A DNA stretch of 64,000 nt from Termitomyces sp. T153 (GCA_018296165.2 JACKQL020000005.1:620001-684000), one strand, 5' to 3'; shown: positions 46,897 through 59,783, counted from the first letter of the stretch. Notes: generated by a model not told the origin, from the letters alone. Made by a program: numbers and translations.

Positions 46897-48027
46897 ATGT
46901 CTTCCCCCAGCGTTCCAGTAGTCTCTCCCGCCGATTTGGACGAGGTGGTGGTGTACAACAGTGGGAGTGAGGAGTTCGAGCGTCGGCGCCGGGGTAGCGT
47001 CAGGGACCAGAGTCGTGAGTGTTGTCGACCTTTCTTTTCAGGATGATTGATGGGGCTCCCTTAGAGTCGTCCGTGGTAGTAGTAGTGGATTTTCCGGGGG
47101 TTCCGAAACGGACCAAGTTTTGTCCTGCGTTGCCAAAGGGGAAGGGGGCGTCCTCAGCGATGGTTCGGGGGAAGCGTCGAGCTTCCCCGCCCTCGGGGGC
47201 GGGACCCAGCAAGAGGCCGCGTGGGCGTGAGTTGTCGGTGGGGCCTCCGGAGTCCTCCCTCTTTTCTCCTGTCCCGGGTGTCCCCTCGGAATGGTCGTCG
47301 AGTCCCCCCGCGCCAATTCCTTCGATCACGGAGGTCTTCCTTCGCAAGCAGGTGGAGGCCTTGACGACGTCATTGGCAGTACGGGAGGGTGAGCTCCGAC
47401 GGGCGAGGGAGGATTGTGATGCGGCGTGGATGGAGAAGGAAGTGATGGAGCGGGAGAGGAATACTTCGGTGCGCGTGGCGACGGAGCGAGCGCTAGAGGT
47501 GCGGGGTTTGCGGGAGCGTCTGGCGCAGGTGGAGGAGCAGCCTGCAGGGGAAGCGGAGGGGCGGGGACAAGTTCCGGAGGGGGATGCGTTGTGGGTGGAG
47601 CTGGAGGCGGCGAGGCGGAGGGAGGATTGGTTGGCCAACGAGGCCGCCTCAGGTCGCGCGGGGATCCTTCGTGAGTTGTCTCCTGTTCCTCCGTTCGTTA
47701 TTGACGGTTCATTTTCTGGGTTTAGGCTGGGTGCGGGAGCATCGGGTCCTCTTGGACGGTGCCTCCACGGCGTTCGCGTCGATTCAGGACGGGTTGATGC
47801 AGGGGTCCGCAGTCCAGCCTCCGGAGTTGCAGCAGGGGATGGCGCAATTGGAGAGGTTGTTGGCGGGGCATCGGCGGCGCAATGCGGTGGCCCCGGGGTC
47901 ATGGTGGGAGGTGGCGGCCGACGCGGGGGAGGCATTGCTGGGGTTGGCGGAGATCTTAGCGGTGGTGCGGGCCCAGATGGAGGTCGACCTGGGGGTTGGA
48001 TTGCCGGGGGGTCCGGGGAGGGAGTGA
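46897..48027 (+). CDS. Spliced coiled-coil protein of the pol-less LTR element
   Basis: Exons 46897-47014, 47065-47670 and 47726-48027 sum to 1026 nt, 341 residues. Both introns have GTGAGT donors and AG acceptors (50 and 55 nt). The protein starts MSSPSVPVVSPADLDEVVVY, has a Pro/Ser/Arg-rich segment with a basic patch (KRPRG) that could be a nuclear signal, then a predicted coiled coil (FLRKQVEALTTSLAVREGEL and onward) and a C-terminal helical region ending GLPGGPGRE. The exon 1 donor and the first acceptor (AG followed by AGTYGTC) are conserved in the elements at 58573 and 60896. Gag-like packaging is a guess; no zinc knuckle is present in this copy. Confidence 0.6.
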
Positions 48028-50622
48028 GATGGGTGTGGGCCTCGTTTCTTGTCGCTCTCAGACTTGCTGCCTCCCCCGCCTATTGTATATATAATTTTTT
48101 GTACGCGAACATGTCCTTTCTTGGCCCCTGGGCGTGCGAAGTGAGATTTTAGTTTTGTATGAGGGTGAAGTAAGCGAAACACGCAGGGGTGTGAGAGGGA
48201 GTTGAATCCCTAGTGAGTCCAGAGGCGGGGGTTATGCCCGCTAGTGCCATCTGTGCTGGCCAGTCCCGGGGTTTGTCAGGACGGGGCGGGGCATTGCAGG
48301 AGGGCCCCCAAGGTCCGGCGGGGGTGGTGGGAGTTCTTCGGTGGGGGTTCCGGGCATTTCAGGCGGTGTCATTGAGTTCGATTCTCGAAAATTCCGACTG
48401 GGGGTGTAGGGGACGTGCGCCGTATTGGTATTGGAGGGTGGGCCTTCAAATCTTTTACGGTGCCCAACGGGTTCGGGGCTTTAGTTGTCTTGGCAGCGTG
48501 GTTGGCGGGGGGTAATGGGGGTCTCCCCATGGTCTGGCCCTTATGCTGGCACTGGTGGCGAGGGCGGCGGGGCCTTCTTCATTGGCGGGGTTGGGTGAGG
48601 CGAGGTTCGTCCTCGCGGTATAGTTGGTCTGGATCGGGGTTGTGTTCTGGAGTGTTGCGTCTGTGGGCGGGCATGCTTCAGGTGGCGCTTTGGTGTGCTC
48701 CGGAGGGGTCGATGACTGAGGGGGTAGGATGCGGGGTGATCAGTCCCAACCAGTTCCTTCGGGTCCGGGGCCGAAATTTGGGGTTCCAGATCATCTACGT
48801 GATATTGCTCTCCTGACCAAGGGTAAGCCCAAGGCGGACAAAGGGGGTCTTACATATTTCTGATACTTCCTCGAGTTCGGAGGTTCGGGGGTCGGTGGTT
48901 CCTTCATCGGGAAGAAGTGGGTGGTTCCGGAGTTGACTCAAGGGTCACTTGGTGGGGGTTCGTTGGTTGTTCATGGTTGTTGGGGCAGCGGGGAGGTCGG
49001 CCGCGGGGAGGCACTGGAGTGGGGCTTCCCCAGGAGATGCGGCAGGGTCGAGGCTACTCTTCATTCGTGTTCCGGAGCGGCCCGGAGATTGTTGCAAGTG
49101 TGGGGGTGGCAGTGGGGAGAAGCACTGCCCACTTTTCTGGAGGCTCCGGTGATGTGGTCTCTGTTCGGGCGGACATATTCTGGTGTAGAGGCGGGTTTTG
49201 GAGTGGGTGGTGATTTCTGTCGCGGGGTTGGGGCTACCAGGGCATCATTGTCGAGCTGGCGCCGTGAGTCTTCTTGGTCAAATGTCGTGGTCAGAGCGGA
49301 GGCCCTGGAGTCGTGTCGCCAGGGTCCGGAGCTGTGTTGAAGGGTTTGGAAGGGTCTGGGTGGGCCAGTTTTAGGCTGGTGTGGGGTTGTTTGGGTCGTC
49401 GAGCCGGGTGGTGGAGGTCCTTTGAGGATATCGGAGCATGTGCCCTTTGGGTCGTCGGGTCGCTTAAACGGCCCATCGTTGTTTTCTGGATGATGGTGGG
49501 GCTTCTCCCTCCCTTATATGAACATGTCAGCGAATTTAGAGTACTTAGGGAACTACTTCGTATAGGGTCCTTTTTCCTATAATTAGTTCGGGGTGGCTCC
49601 TATGCTGGGGATTCCTTTGTGGGAGGTGGCGTAGTCTGGTGGTGGAGTTTAAGCTCGGGGGTTTTGGCGTCCATGGTCCTCATTGTCGGGGGCCCCGGAT
49701 TGTGTGGGGGAGGGTGGTGAAATAGCGGCGTGGTCCGGAGTTGTCCCTTGTCGGGAGTGGGGTGCCGTGGTTCTCCTTATTAATGTCTAGAGGCTCGGGG
49801 ATGTTTTGGTCTTGTTCCGGGGTTGTCGGGGTCGGGTCGGGGGAGTCGGGGCCCCTTCATTTGTTGGGCAGAGGTGACAGCCGATCGATTGAGGTCCGGA
49901 AGCAGGTCATGGGGTTGGAGCATAGCCTAGGTCTGAGGTTCTTGTCCTGTGGTTGGGGTTGTTGGGTTGAGCTTGATTTCGGTGGTTTCGAGGCTAGTTG
50001 TCGGAGGGTTTAGTTCCTTGGAGTGGGTCGATAATAGGGTTTGGTGATGTTGTTGGTGATTAGTCGCGTTCATCGGTCCGCGGGGTTGCTGGTGGGCCAG
50101 TGAATCCACAGGCGGGCTTCGGGGAAGCGCGTTCTCAGTGGTCTCTTCATAGCTGGCGATCCTTGCGCAGTGGGTGACTGTTCCGCGGCGGGTTGGCATT
50201 ATTGTTGGTTGGAGGGCTGGCGTGGTGCTGGAGACCTTGGTACTCGTTTGATCGGATGGTCGCCCGGCTTTAGGATGTTATTCTTTGGGTGATGTCGGGG
50301 CCAACTTTGTGTGAGAGAGCGGAGTTGGCGGAGAGTGTAAGAGTGGGGTGGAAGATGATTTGACGGTTTGCGCGAGGGGGTGGGAGTTGGGTGTGAGTTG
50401 GGGAGGGTGTCCGTGGGGGGAGCCGTTGTATGAAAGTAACCGGAGCGGAGGGGACGTTTGGTGTTGGATCTGCGACTCAATGTGCCTCGGCAAATTGGGC
50501 AGGGCCGTATGAATCATAAGGGTTCCCCGGCACGGGTAGACCATAGACATCAGAGTTATTTGATCGTGTGTGCAGAGATAATGCGGGCATCATGGACGGG
50601 GTAAGGTAGAGTCTTGATATTA
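48028..50622 (+). other. Internal region of the pol-less element, G-rich, no recognisable ORF
   Basis: About 2.6 kb with strong G over C on the plus strand and many short frames. No catalytic motif of protease, reverse transcriptase, RNase H or integrase was found on either strand. A TTGTATATATAATTTTT stretch near 48080 could be the end of the gene's transcript. Confidence 0.5.
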
Positions 50623-51802
50623 TGTCAGGTTCCGCTGACCTCGGGGGCTCAGCTGCACTGGGCGAGTCCTTACTAGGCGGGCGTGATCCCCTTGCACTGG
50701 TAACCGAACACTCGAAGACGTTCCGGGCCATGGTGGCTCGTGCGGGTAGTTGGGGGGATGTGATCCAGACAGATCCGGGGAGGTCCGGAGAAGTCGGATT
50801 GTGAGGAAACAAGACGGTCTTGGCGGGGTTCAGGCAGAAGGCCGTACAGGGAATTTGCGGAGGCAAAGGATGAGGCAGCTGTGTGATCAGTGGGAGCGGA
50901 GCCGGGTTTTGATGGGAGATCATTTGGAGCTGATGGAGTCCGTGACCGAGCAAAGAGCAAGGTTCGGACCTGGTAAAGGAGTGTCGGGGTTCATAATCGT
51001 AATCGTGGAGTTTGTGAGGTCGTTAAGGTTGATGAAGACTTGGGCACAATGATTGGACGGAGTCACCGAGACAGCATCAGACGAAATGGGATAGTGTTGA
51101 TATGGGACAAGAGTAGATTCAAATAGAGATACGAAACGATAACAAGAACGATAACGAAATGGAGACGAGACAAGACCGGGAGACTGAGATACGACCGGGA
51201 GACTGAGATAAGACCGGGAGACTGAGATAAGACCGGGAGACTGAGATAAGAAAACAAGACACGAAACACGAAACACGAAAAGGAAACAATCAGACCATAG
51301 GTAACGTTAAGCAATATCAAGACTAGGGTACGAAGAGTTACTCGATGACTTATATACTGACTACTGGAGGACTTCGGGGTACGTCGGCTGTGGCGGCGGG
51401 GCTTGGCGGAGCTCGACGGAGGGGGCGGGTGTCGGTTGTGATCGAGGATCATGCCGCGCTGATACGTTGATGGGATCATTGGAGAACGCGGGTTGCCCCA
51501 AGGTTGTCATGATACTCCGAAATAGGTTGGAGGAAACAGGGTGTTGAGTTGATGATGGGTGGCAAAGATCAGGAACAGCGGGGGTGGTTCTCGGGGTTTG
51601 GGAGGCCCAGGGTAAGTGTCAGTGGCTGCGGGGCAGGCACCGAAGTTGGCCAGGGGGCCGTCGGAGTTAGCTGGGGAGGCGTTGGAGTTAGCCGAAGTAG
51701 GCGCGGGGCATGGGCGGAAGTTCGGCGGAGCGTTGGGGGTCCCTTTGGGGGTTCGGGGGGTTGATGGACGATGTGCGGGGTTTCGGGGAACAGGTCGTGA
51801 CA
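50623..51802 (+). repeat. 3' LTR (1180 bp) of the pol-less element
   Basis: Equal in length to the 5' LTR and nearly identical, including four minisatellite units at about 51172-51250. Differences are mainly C/T and G/A. Confidence 0.92.
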
Positions 51803-54800
51803 GCAACAATTATTAGCGACCCTAGCAATCCTGGCAACAAAACAGCGTTCTCCTACCATATATGGACAAATTATCAGATGCGTACTGTTTACTATCATTT
51901 TGTTTGCTGAGCTTACCAACATACTTGAATGGCGTCTACGCTTCAGGTGTTGTCATCAGACTCATTTCTTGTTTTGGTTTTTATTAGCAATTAAGCATTG
52001 CCAAGACTTCGCCTAGGATTTTTCACTTAGTTACAGACTGATGCCTTGTATGCACCATAAGCACAGTGACAGACACCATTGCTAGTAGTACTTATTTGTT
52101 TACTTTCACATACTATACTTCAAAATGTATAAATACTGACTGTACATAGACACTAGGCACACAGAGAGAAAAACGGAACAGAGAACCCCCTTCAGAGTCA
52201 ACTAGCTGCTCTCTCTCTAAACCTACCAGCTTGAGATTTCACTTTGCCTGCCTTTTCCTTATTTCATCTTTGACTCCGGCTTAGCAACAAGCCTCCTCGA
52301 CTTCAACTTTGACTTAGTTGGGTACCAACTACGGGTGCCTATTTGTGTTAATTTGACTTAGCAACACTAGCGACTGTGGCTAGTGACTGGTTCACGTTTG
52401 TCCCCTAGTTTCAGTCCTTCCCTTACCGCCTTTTCTCTCCCTACTCTCCTCACCACTGTTACGAGTTTGCTTTGTCTTAGCGACGTTATCTGTCCTCACC
52501 CAATTCATCCTTATTGTCACTAGTGACCTCAGCTAGCGATAGCGACTTCTTTCTACTTCACTCCACATCTCAACTTTTGCTCTAGTTCTCTGGGACAGTT
52601 ACTGATTCACCCTCAATTATTAACTTCCTACTGCCAGCTACCCTATCTAGTGACTGGTGTTAGGTCCTCTTTTTAGGTTTCCTGCATGGCACTAGGCAGC
52701 ATAGGAGCACATCATTTTGGAGCCCACCACAAGGGTACTTTGAAGTTAACCATTCTGCCAGAAACAAGAGCTCAAGCAAGACGTTGCTTGGAAAACCTTA
52801 TTGAACCACCCCCGTCTACCTTTTTGACCCCTCAGCACTCTTTGACAGCAGTCCGTCCTTGACCTCTTGCTGATAAACTCAAAACCGCTAGAAACCTTTG
52901 TGACGTTAGCAAAATCCTTGCTGATTTTCCAGGTGCCTTTATCAAAAGTTTCCTTGACGCACCACTTTCACCTTTGACACCTACCAACTCTCTATTCTTC
53001 CCAGAAGCTCAATCTATCCCTTCATCACCAACTAACCCCTTTTCTTTGCTAAATCCAACAATTGCTAACATGAACAATGACCCTGTCACTCGGTGTGCTA
53101 GAATGCTGCTGCGCAACGACACAACTGCACCTAAGTGGGATGAGAGTCACCCTAGGGAACTCCCCCAATACTTCAAGGAACTGGAGTATCTCTTTGCTGA
53201 CTGTGGCATTGCTGATGACACGCAGAAGAAGGAATATGTGGCTTGATATGTCTCTTATGACATGGCAGAAACCTGGCTTGGCTTACCTGAATTTGGCAAC
53301 AATGTTATTATCAGCAACAACGCTCCTTGACCATATACATACCAGGAATGGAAAGCAGCAGTGCTTAGGTTGTACCCTGGCGCTGACACTAGCACTTGTT
53401 ATAATCTTGGCAACCTGGAACAACTTGTTAACCAGACTTTGAACAGCAGCTTAGCGACTTTGGGAAGATTCTCCGACTACTACAGAGATTTACAACGTAT
53501 CGCCAGATGGTTACTTGCTAATGGCAAACTCTATCGAAATGAGGAATGTCACTTGTTCCAACAAGGTATCCCTACATCACTATGGTCTAAAATCATTCGC
53601 CATCTTGAAATCACTCTTCCTGACCACCATCCTGAGGACCCTTATGAAGTTGATCAAGTTTTCGAAGGCACAAAGTGGGTTTTAAAGGGAACAGACACCT
53701 CTACTACCAAGACCAGCAATGGCACCAGTGGTATTCATTTGTCATCGCCAATAGCTAACCTGCCAACCACCCCTTTGCCTGCGCCTAAGCAAGCAACTTT
53801 GGAATTAGCAACCACTACAGCAATTGTCAGCACCCTGGAATGTTTGGAAGCTCTGTTGACCAACGGTAATGTCTAACCTCGCCAACAGTTTGCTAACAGC
53901 ACTTGCCACTTTTGTGGTGAAACTGGTCACACTATGGTCCGGGGCACTTGTATAAAGCTGGAGCAAATCATCCTACAGGGTAAGATTTGTCATAATGCTG
54001 AAGGCAAGATTGTTTTACCATCTGGCGCTATGATTCCCAATTATTTCGGCAAGTGACTATACATGGAACACATCAAGGAATGGCACCGGCTTAACCCAGG
54101 ACAAATTGTCACAGGCAGACTCTCTTCTAATGCTAATCCAGATCCAGAGCAGGCAGCTATGCAGCAGTCACTAATCCATGAGGTAATGCAACAGGACATC
54201 GCTATGGGCCAAGCACTAAGCAAGGAAGAACAGATCAAGGCTTTGGAATGCAAACTCTTTGCACTCAGGTGAAATGGCAAAAAGTTTGACAGTGTACAAG
54301 TCCCCCGCACAGCTTACCGACCAGCAAATGATGCCCCAAAGGCAACACCCTTGACTAGCGACACCTCGGCAACTTCATCCCCTTCTGATTCAACTATGGC
54401 TCCTGCCACTAAGCCTGCAGACAAAGGCAAAGCACCTGAACATACCATCACCAATGAACCACTGTCCGTCACTAAGGAACCCATTGCCCAGCCTCCCATC
54501 CATCCGTTTTCAGGCATCCCTAGTTGCTACGCCCCCCCGCTAACAGGAATTTCGCTGCTCCCAACAGAACTAATGACGGCGCATATCAAACTATGCCACC
54601 CATTTACAACATTGAGCAATCCAAGGCAGTTTTCGAACGGGTCTTAGGCACCAAGGTTACAGTATCAATTGGTGAACTTTGCTCAGTATCACAGGACATT
54701 AGGAATCAGTTTAGGACAGTGGTTATGCCCAAACGATTGGTAGGTGCTAGCGCTAATATGGTACAGGACCCCAGCGACATTTTCAAAGATATTTTGCCAA

Positions 54801-57800
54801 TGTTTGCTATTGAAGAACCCCAGTTTTTGCTTGGATACAACACTGATACCGCTAATGGACTTACCTCTGACAAGGCACCATTCGCTTCTGTTGACCCTGT
54901 CAAAGCTTACATCGATTTGCTACCCCACGGAGAAGAGCCTGTGGTGCTCACTGTTGCTAAGGATTCTCAGTCACTTCGTACCATCATGATGCTGATCGAC
55001 AACAAAGAGGAAGTGGAATGCATTCATGACAGTGGTTCTCAGATAATTTTGATGTCTGCAGAAATTGCCAGCGACATTGGGCTATCTTACAACCCCAACA
55101 TTGTGTTAAATATGCAGAGTGCCAACAGTACCATGGATCGATCACTAGGACTTGCTCGCAACGTACCCTGCACTATTGGCGACATAACGGTTTATCTCCA
55201 AATCCATGTTTTACGGTCTCCCACCTATGACATTCTACTCAGACGCCCCTTTGATGTATTAACTCGAAGTACGGTCAACACACTTAGCAATGTTGAAACC
55301 ACCATAACAATCACAGACCCCAATACTGGCCAACAGCGCACTATCCCTACCTTTCCACGTGGCAAATCCAAGAGAAACAACTGCCAAAATGTTTGCTTCG
55401 AAACAGAGGCACCCCGTTGCTTTCATTGCCAAAGGCATTGAAGAAGATAGCGGCATAGCGATTGTTATCAGCTATGACCATTCAACTGGTCTAGTGACTT
55501 GTATAGCTTCTTGTGACTTGGACAGAGATGTTTTACTTACCAATTCTGACACACAGACTAATCCCGCGCTAGCATACCTTTACACTACAGCTAGCGACAT
55601 TTCCGATTTGTCCCTTCCACCTCATTCTTATCTTGTTTCCACTAATACATATAATCCCTTGATTCTTGGACAGGCTTTACCCTTTGACACATGTGTTACA
55701 GACACTACCCCCACCTATGTTAACATCCCATTCCCCACTCAGTATGTTACTAACAACCCCCCTAAGTGGAAAGGAGTACAGGTCAAAAAGAAGTATAAGC
55801 CTGTCGCTATGAAAACCAAACCAGTTGCCAGCCATGTTAGCAAGGACTTTTGAATCGAGTGCCAGATTATTGGTGATCCCCTAGCGACTATGCCTCCGCT
55901 TAACCCAAACCCACCACCTTTTGTCCCAACAAAGCGATTCACTAGCGAGCGACAAGCGAAACTGGTTAAGGACCATGACACAGGGTTCCTCACTGGCAAA
56001 GAAATCAATGTATTAGTCAACATGGTCGCAAAACAGGAAAAAAGCTTTTGCTTGGGAAGATTCTGAATGAGGAAGCTTGCGCCCCGACTTCTTCCTGCCA
56101 GTACGCATACCAACAATTCTGCACATACCATGGGTCCAGCACAATCGCCCCATACCACTAGGGCTAGAAAAGGAAGTATGCGAGATTATTTGCAACAAGA
56201 TTAGCGCAGGCATCTACAAACCTTCAAACTCTGCCTACCGCTTGCAATGGTTTTGCGTTCTCAAGAAAAATGGTAAGCTCAGGATTGTGCACAGTCTCAA
56301 GCCACTCAACCATGTCACCATCTGCCATTCTGGAGTACCACCTTTTCCAGATCACGTTGCAGAATCTTTTGCTGGACGCATCTGTGGCACCACTCTCAAT
56401 CTCTACGTTGGCTATGATGAGCAACTTATTGACCCAGCATCACGTGACTTAACGACATTCCAGACTCCATTTGGCGCCCTTTGCTTAGTGACCTTGCTGA
56501 TGGGATGGACCAACTCTGTGCCTATATTTCATGACGACATTACCTTTATTTTGCAGCCAGAGATCCCCCATAACATGCTCAGCTTTATCGATGACGTCAG
56601 CACTAAAGGACCCAAGGACTGGAAGATTGTTAACGGTAAACCCGCTAAGCATCCCACTAACCCAAACATTTGCCTAGCACTATGGGAGTTCTTTGAACTT
56701 CTCAACAGGATTCTCCAGCAAATGAAATACTGTGGTGGAACCTTCTCAGGTCACAAGCTTGTTCTCTGCGCCCCTACATTTAAGATTCTAGGCCATGTCT
56801 GTACTCCTAGCGGTTGAATTCCTGACAAAAGTCGCTTAGCGCTAATCAAGCGATGGGGCCCTTGCAAGTCGCTATCAGAAGTTCGGGCCTTTCTAAGTAC
56901 CATCGGGGTACTAAGAATTTTCATCAAGAACTTTGCCCATCGAGCCACAACCTAACGAAACTTACTCACGTTGGTGTCCCTTTTGAGTTTGGCCCCAATC
57001 AGATAAATGCTCAGCGCAACCTTGTGAAAGCCTTACAAGACGCTAAGCCCCTTGTTCCTACCGATTATGAATTGCCTGACCCTGTCATCTTAGCGATGGA
57101 TACGTCACACATAGCGGTTGGATATTACCTCTGTCAGTGCACTAGTGATAATTGCAAGGAATGCCACTACAACTGCTTTGGGTCGATCACGTTAAACAAC
57201 AGAGAAGCCCAATTCAGCCAGCCCAAGTTGGAACTCTATGGTCTTTATCGAGTGCTACAAGCTTTATAGATGTACCTTATTGGCATCAGGAACCTTATTG
57301 TCGAAGTCGATGCTCGCTACATTAAGGGTATGCTTCAGAACCCCGACATCCAGCCTTCCGCTAGCATGAACTGCTGGATCATGGCAATTTTGATGTTTCA
57401 CTTTGAGCTGGTTCACATTAAGGGAACTTTCCATGGTCCTGATGGGCTCTTGCAATGCCTGCCACAGCCTGGCGACCCTCCAGTCGATGATAGCAACAAC
57501 TCTGTCTACGAGGATTGGATTGATCGCTTGCATGGGTTCGTCCATCAAGTCCAGTTACCACTGCCACTACTTCGCCAAGTTTCTACAGCCTCCCATTGCC
57601 TACCTCCCTTGGTTGAGTACAATTATTTGCATCCTTTAGCGACTTTCACCAGCGACACCGACACTCTCCCATGAGTAGTGACCAGTGACAATATACTACC
57701 TCTCCAAGATGATGGCACCACTACTTATAGCAACATACCCTGCAGTGCCAAAGCTATCACCAGTGATGCTCATGTACTTTTAGTAGAAAAATGGCTTCAC

Positions 57801-58572
57801 AATCTTGTCAGACCCAAAGGCCTTAGCGACAAAGACTATGCCACTCTTGTTTGCTATGCCTCTATGTTCTTCGCTACAGGAGGCAAACTTTGGCAAAGAA
57901 ATCAAGATGGTGCTCACAAGCTGTTTGTTCCCACTGCTAGTTGCTTACGAGTCCTGAAGGCTATGCATGACGACTTGGGACATAGAGGTCTTTTTGCTAC
58001 TTGCTCAGCCCTCCCAGAATGATTTTGGTGGCCTGAAGTTAGCACTGATATTGTGTAGTACCTTCGGACTTGCCATCTCTGCCAGATACATCAGACAACC
58101 AAGGTTCTCATTCCGCCAACTGTCACTACGCCAGCGCCCTTGTTCAGCAAGATATACGTTGACACCATGTTCATGCCACCCTCCAATAAGTTCAAATACA
58201 TCATTTAAGGACGTTGTTCACTGACTCATTACCCTGAGTTTTGTATGCTTGCCAGAGAGAACACCGAAGCCATCGCTCAGTGGCTGTATGAGGATGTCAT
58301 TTGTTGTTGGGGAGCGCTTAGTGAAATTGTTACCGACAATGGACCCCCAATCCTAAAGGCAGTCACCTACTTGGCAAAGAAGTATAACTTGCACCACATC
58401 CGGATCTCTGGTTACAATAAGCGGGCCAATGGAATAGTCAAGCGGCCTCATTTTGATGTTTGCCAAGCCCTCTTCAAAGCAGTTGATGGTGATCAGTCTA
58501 GGTGGAGTACCACTACTTACTTGGTCTTTTGGTCAGAACATGTTACAGTGCACAAGCGAATGGGTTGCTCCC
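51803..58572 (+). mobile_element. Gypsy element, remainder (5' LTR right part, gag-pol), 3' end cut off
   Basis: After the target duplication the old 5' LTR and leader continue to about 52685, and gag-pol follows to 58572. There the next pol-less element interrupts the integrase. Net size without insertions is about 7 kb. The missing 3' end, if retained, lies beyond the window. Confidence 0.8.
52686..58572 (+). pseudogene. Gypsy gag-pol, decayed and truncated
   Basis: In order: Gag from ATG 52686 (a long helical region, then a knuckle-like CHFCGETGHTMVRGTC near 53920), an aspartic protease (CIHDSGSQIILMS), reverse transcriptase (GIYKPSNSAYRLQWFCVLKK, LNLYVGYDEQL, FIDDV), RNase H and integrase (HDDLGHRGLFATCSAL, TCHLCQ, YVDTMFM, VTDNGPP, NGIVKRPHF). 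Gypsy order is shown by integrase after RNase H. Frame breaks are mostly TGA at expected Arg codons (for example near 52860, 53244 and 53328). Two catalytic positions are changed: the first RT Asp (LNL for LDL) and the integrase Glu (VKRPH for VERPH). The element cannot encode its own active enzymes. Confidence 0.85.
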
Positions 58573-59570
58573 TGTCAGGTTCCGCTGACGATGGGGGCTC
58601 AGTACACTGGTGAGTCCTTACTAGGCGGACGTGATGTCCTGCACTTATAACCAGGCGTCCGGAGTTGGAGCGGAGGTGGGGAAAGCTTGCAAGGGGGTCC
58701 CTAGGGAGAGCGGCCTGAGTAAGTCCTGAATGGTCTGGAGGAGTCTAAGACCAAAGGTACTGGTCGTCGACCCAGGGTGGGTGTCAGGGCTAGTTAGTGG
58801 GTGCACAAATAGATTGCGGGGTAGGCGGAGGCTTCTTGGGTGATGGGGGCGGGGTTGGAGCTGGATAGGGGATTACCAGGGCTTGACGGGTTCTGGGGCC
58901 GAGCGGGTAGCGAGGTTTGGAGTTGTCATAAGAATGTTTGGGTCGTGGCGTGGGCGCGGAGTTCGTACTGACGTAGGGAGCAAGGGAACTTTAGAGGAAC
59001 AAAGGAAATATGTACAGTCGAGACGAGACGGAGACGAGACAAGACTGAGAAAAAGATAGATTCAAAACCTAAAAACAGAAATAGAGACGAGACAAGAGAC
59101 AAAACATAGGAAACCGGTAAATGTAATATCAAGACTAAAGTTTGAGGAGTTATTCTATGACTTATATACCAACTACTGGGTACCTCCAAGGGCGGCGGAT
59201 ATGGTGGCAGGGGTCGACGGAGCTGTGCAAAGTTGATGGGTGTCGGGTACAATCCAAGGTCGGGCCGCAGCGGTATTCTGATGGGATCAGTTGGGGGCGT
59301 GGCCACTCCAGGGACGTCGTGACACTCTGGGACGGGTCGGGTAAACTAGGATAGGGGGTCGGGGATGTATGACGTGGCCAGGAACAGTGGGGGAAGGTTT
59401 CAGGGGGGTGTTGATGGCTACGGAGAGGGAGTTGCCGTTGGGGTTTGCTGGAGAAGCGTTGGAGTTATCCAGTGTGGGCGCGAAAGTGTAGGCGGGGTTT
59501 AGGGGAGTTAGATGGGAAATTGGGAGGGGTTGGGAGCAGTGTCTAGGGAGCTAGGGAGTGGGTCGTGACA
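58573..59570 (+). repeat. 5' LTR of the second pol-less element
   Basis: It starts TGTCAGGTTCCGCTGACG and ends GGTCGTGACA. The minisatellite found in the other copies is mostly missing here, which accounts for part of its shorter length. Confidence 0.85.
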
Positions 59571-59783
59571 TCACCCCCCCTTCAGCGTTGAGACCCTCGA
59601 GACGCGGGGAGCGAGTCGGGGATTGGTAGGGCATGGGGATCAAAGTTGATCAATATTGATCAAACCGCAGCGAGTGGCAGCGGCGTGGGGAAGGAAGTCA
59701 AGGTGCGGCCACCGTTTGTCAGGGGCCCCTTCTTAAGTTATTAAAAGGGGTGGACGCACCTGGGAGTCTGCCAGCTTGTTGCA

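Larger units (their letters stand above)
45506..51802 (+). mobile_element. Complete LTR element without pol, TSD GCAAC
   Basis: Two 1180-bp LTRs (45506-46685 and 50623-51802) start TGTCAGGTTCCGCTGACC and end GACA. They are flanked by the 5-bp duplication GCAAC (45501-45505 and 51803-51807). They differ at about twenty positions by eye, almost all transitions, so this is a recent insertion. The 3.94-kb internal region begins TCACCCCCC and carries one spliced gene for a coiled-coil protein. I find no protease, reverse transcriptase or integrase. It looks like a non-autonomous LTR element with its own conserved protein. Confidence 0.88.

Noticed and set aside
47015..47046. Acceptor TTTCAG at about 47041 for the first intron of the element gene
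   Set aside because: Using it with the conserved donor gives an immediate stop. The acceptor at 47064 keeps the frame in the copies at 46897 and 63404, and the corresponding site works at 59959.
47000..47935. 311-codon minus-strand frame opposite the element gene
   Set aside because: It is the antisense shadow of the spliced coiled-coil gene, composed mainly of Pro, Ser, Thr and Arg.
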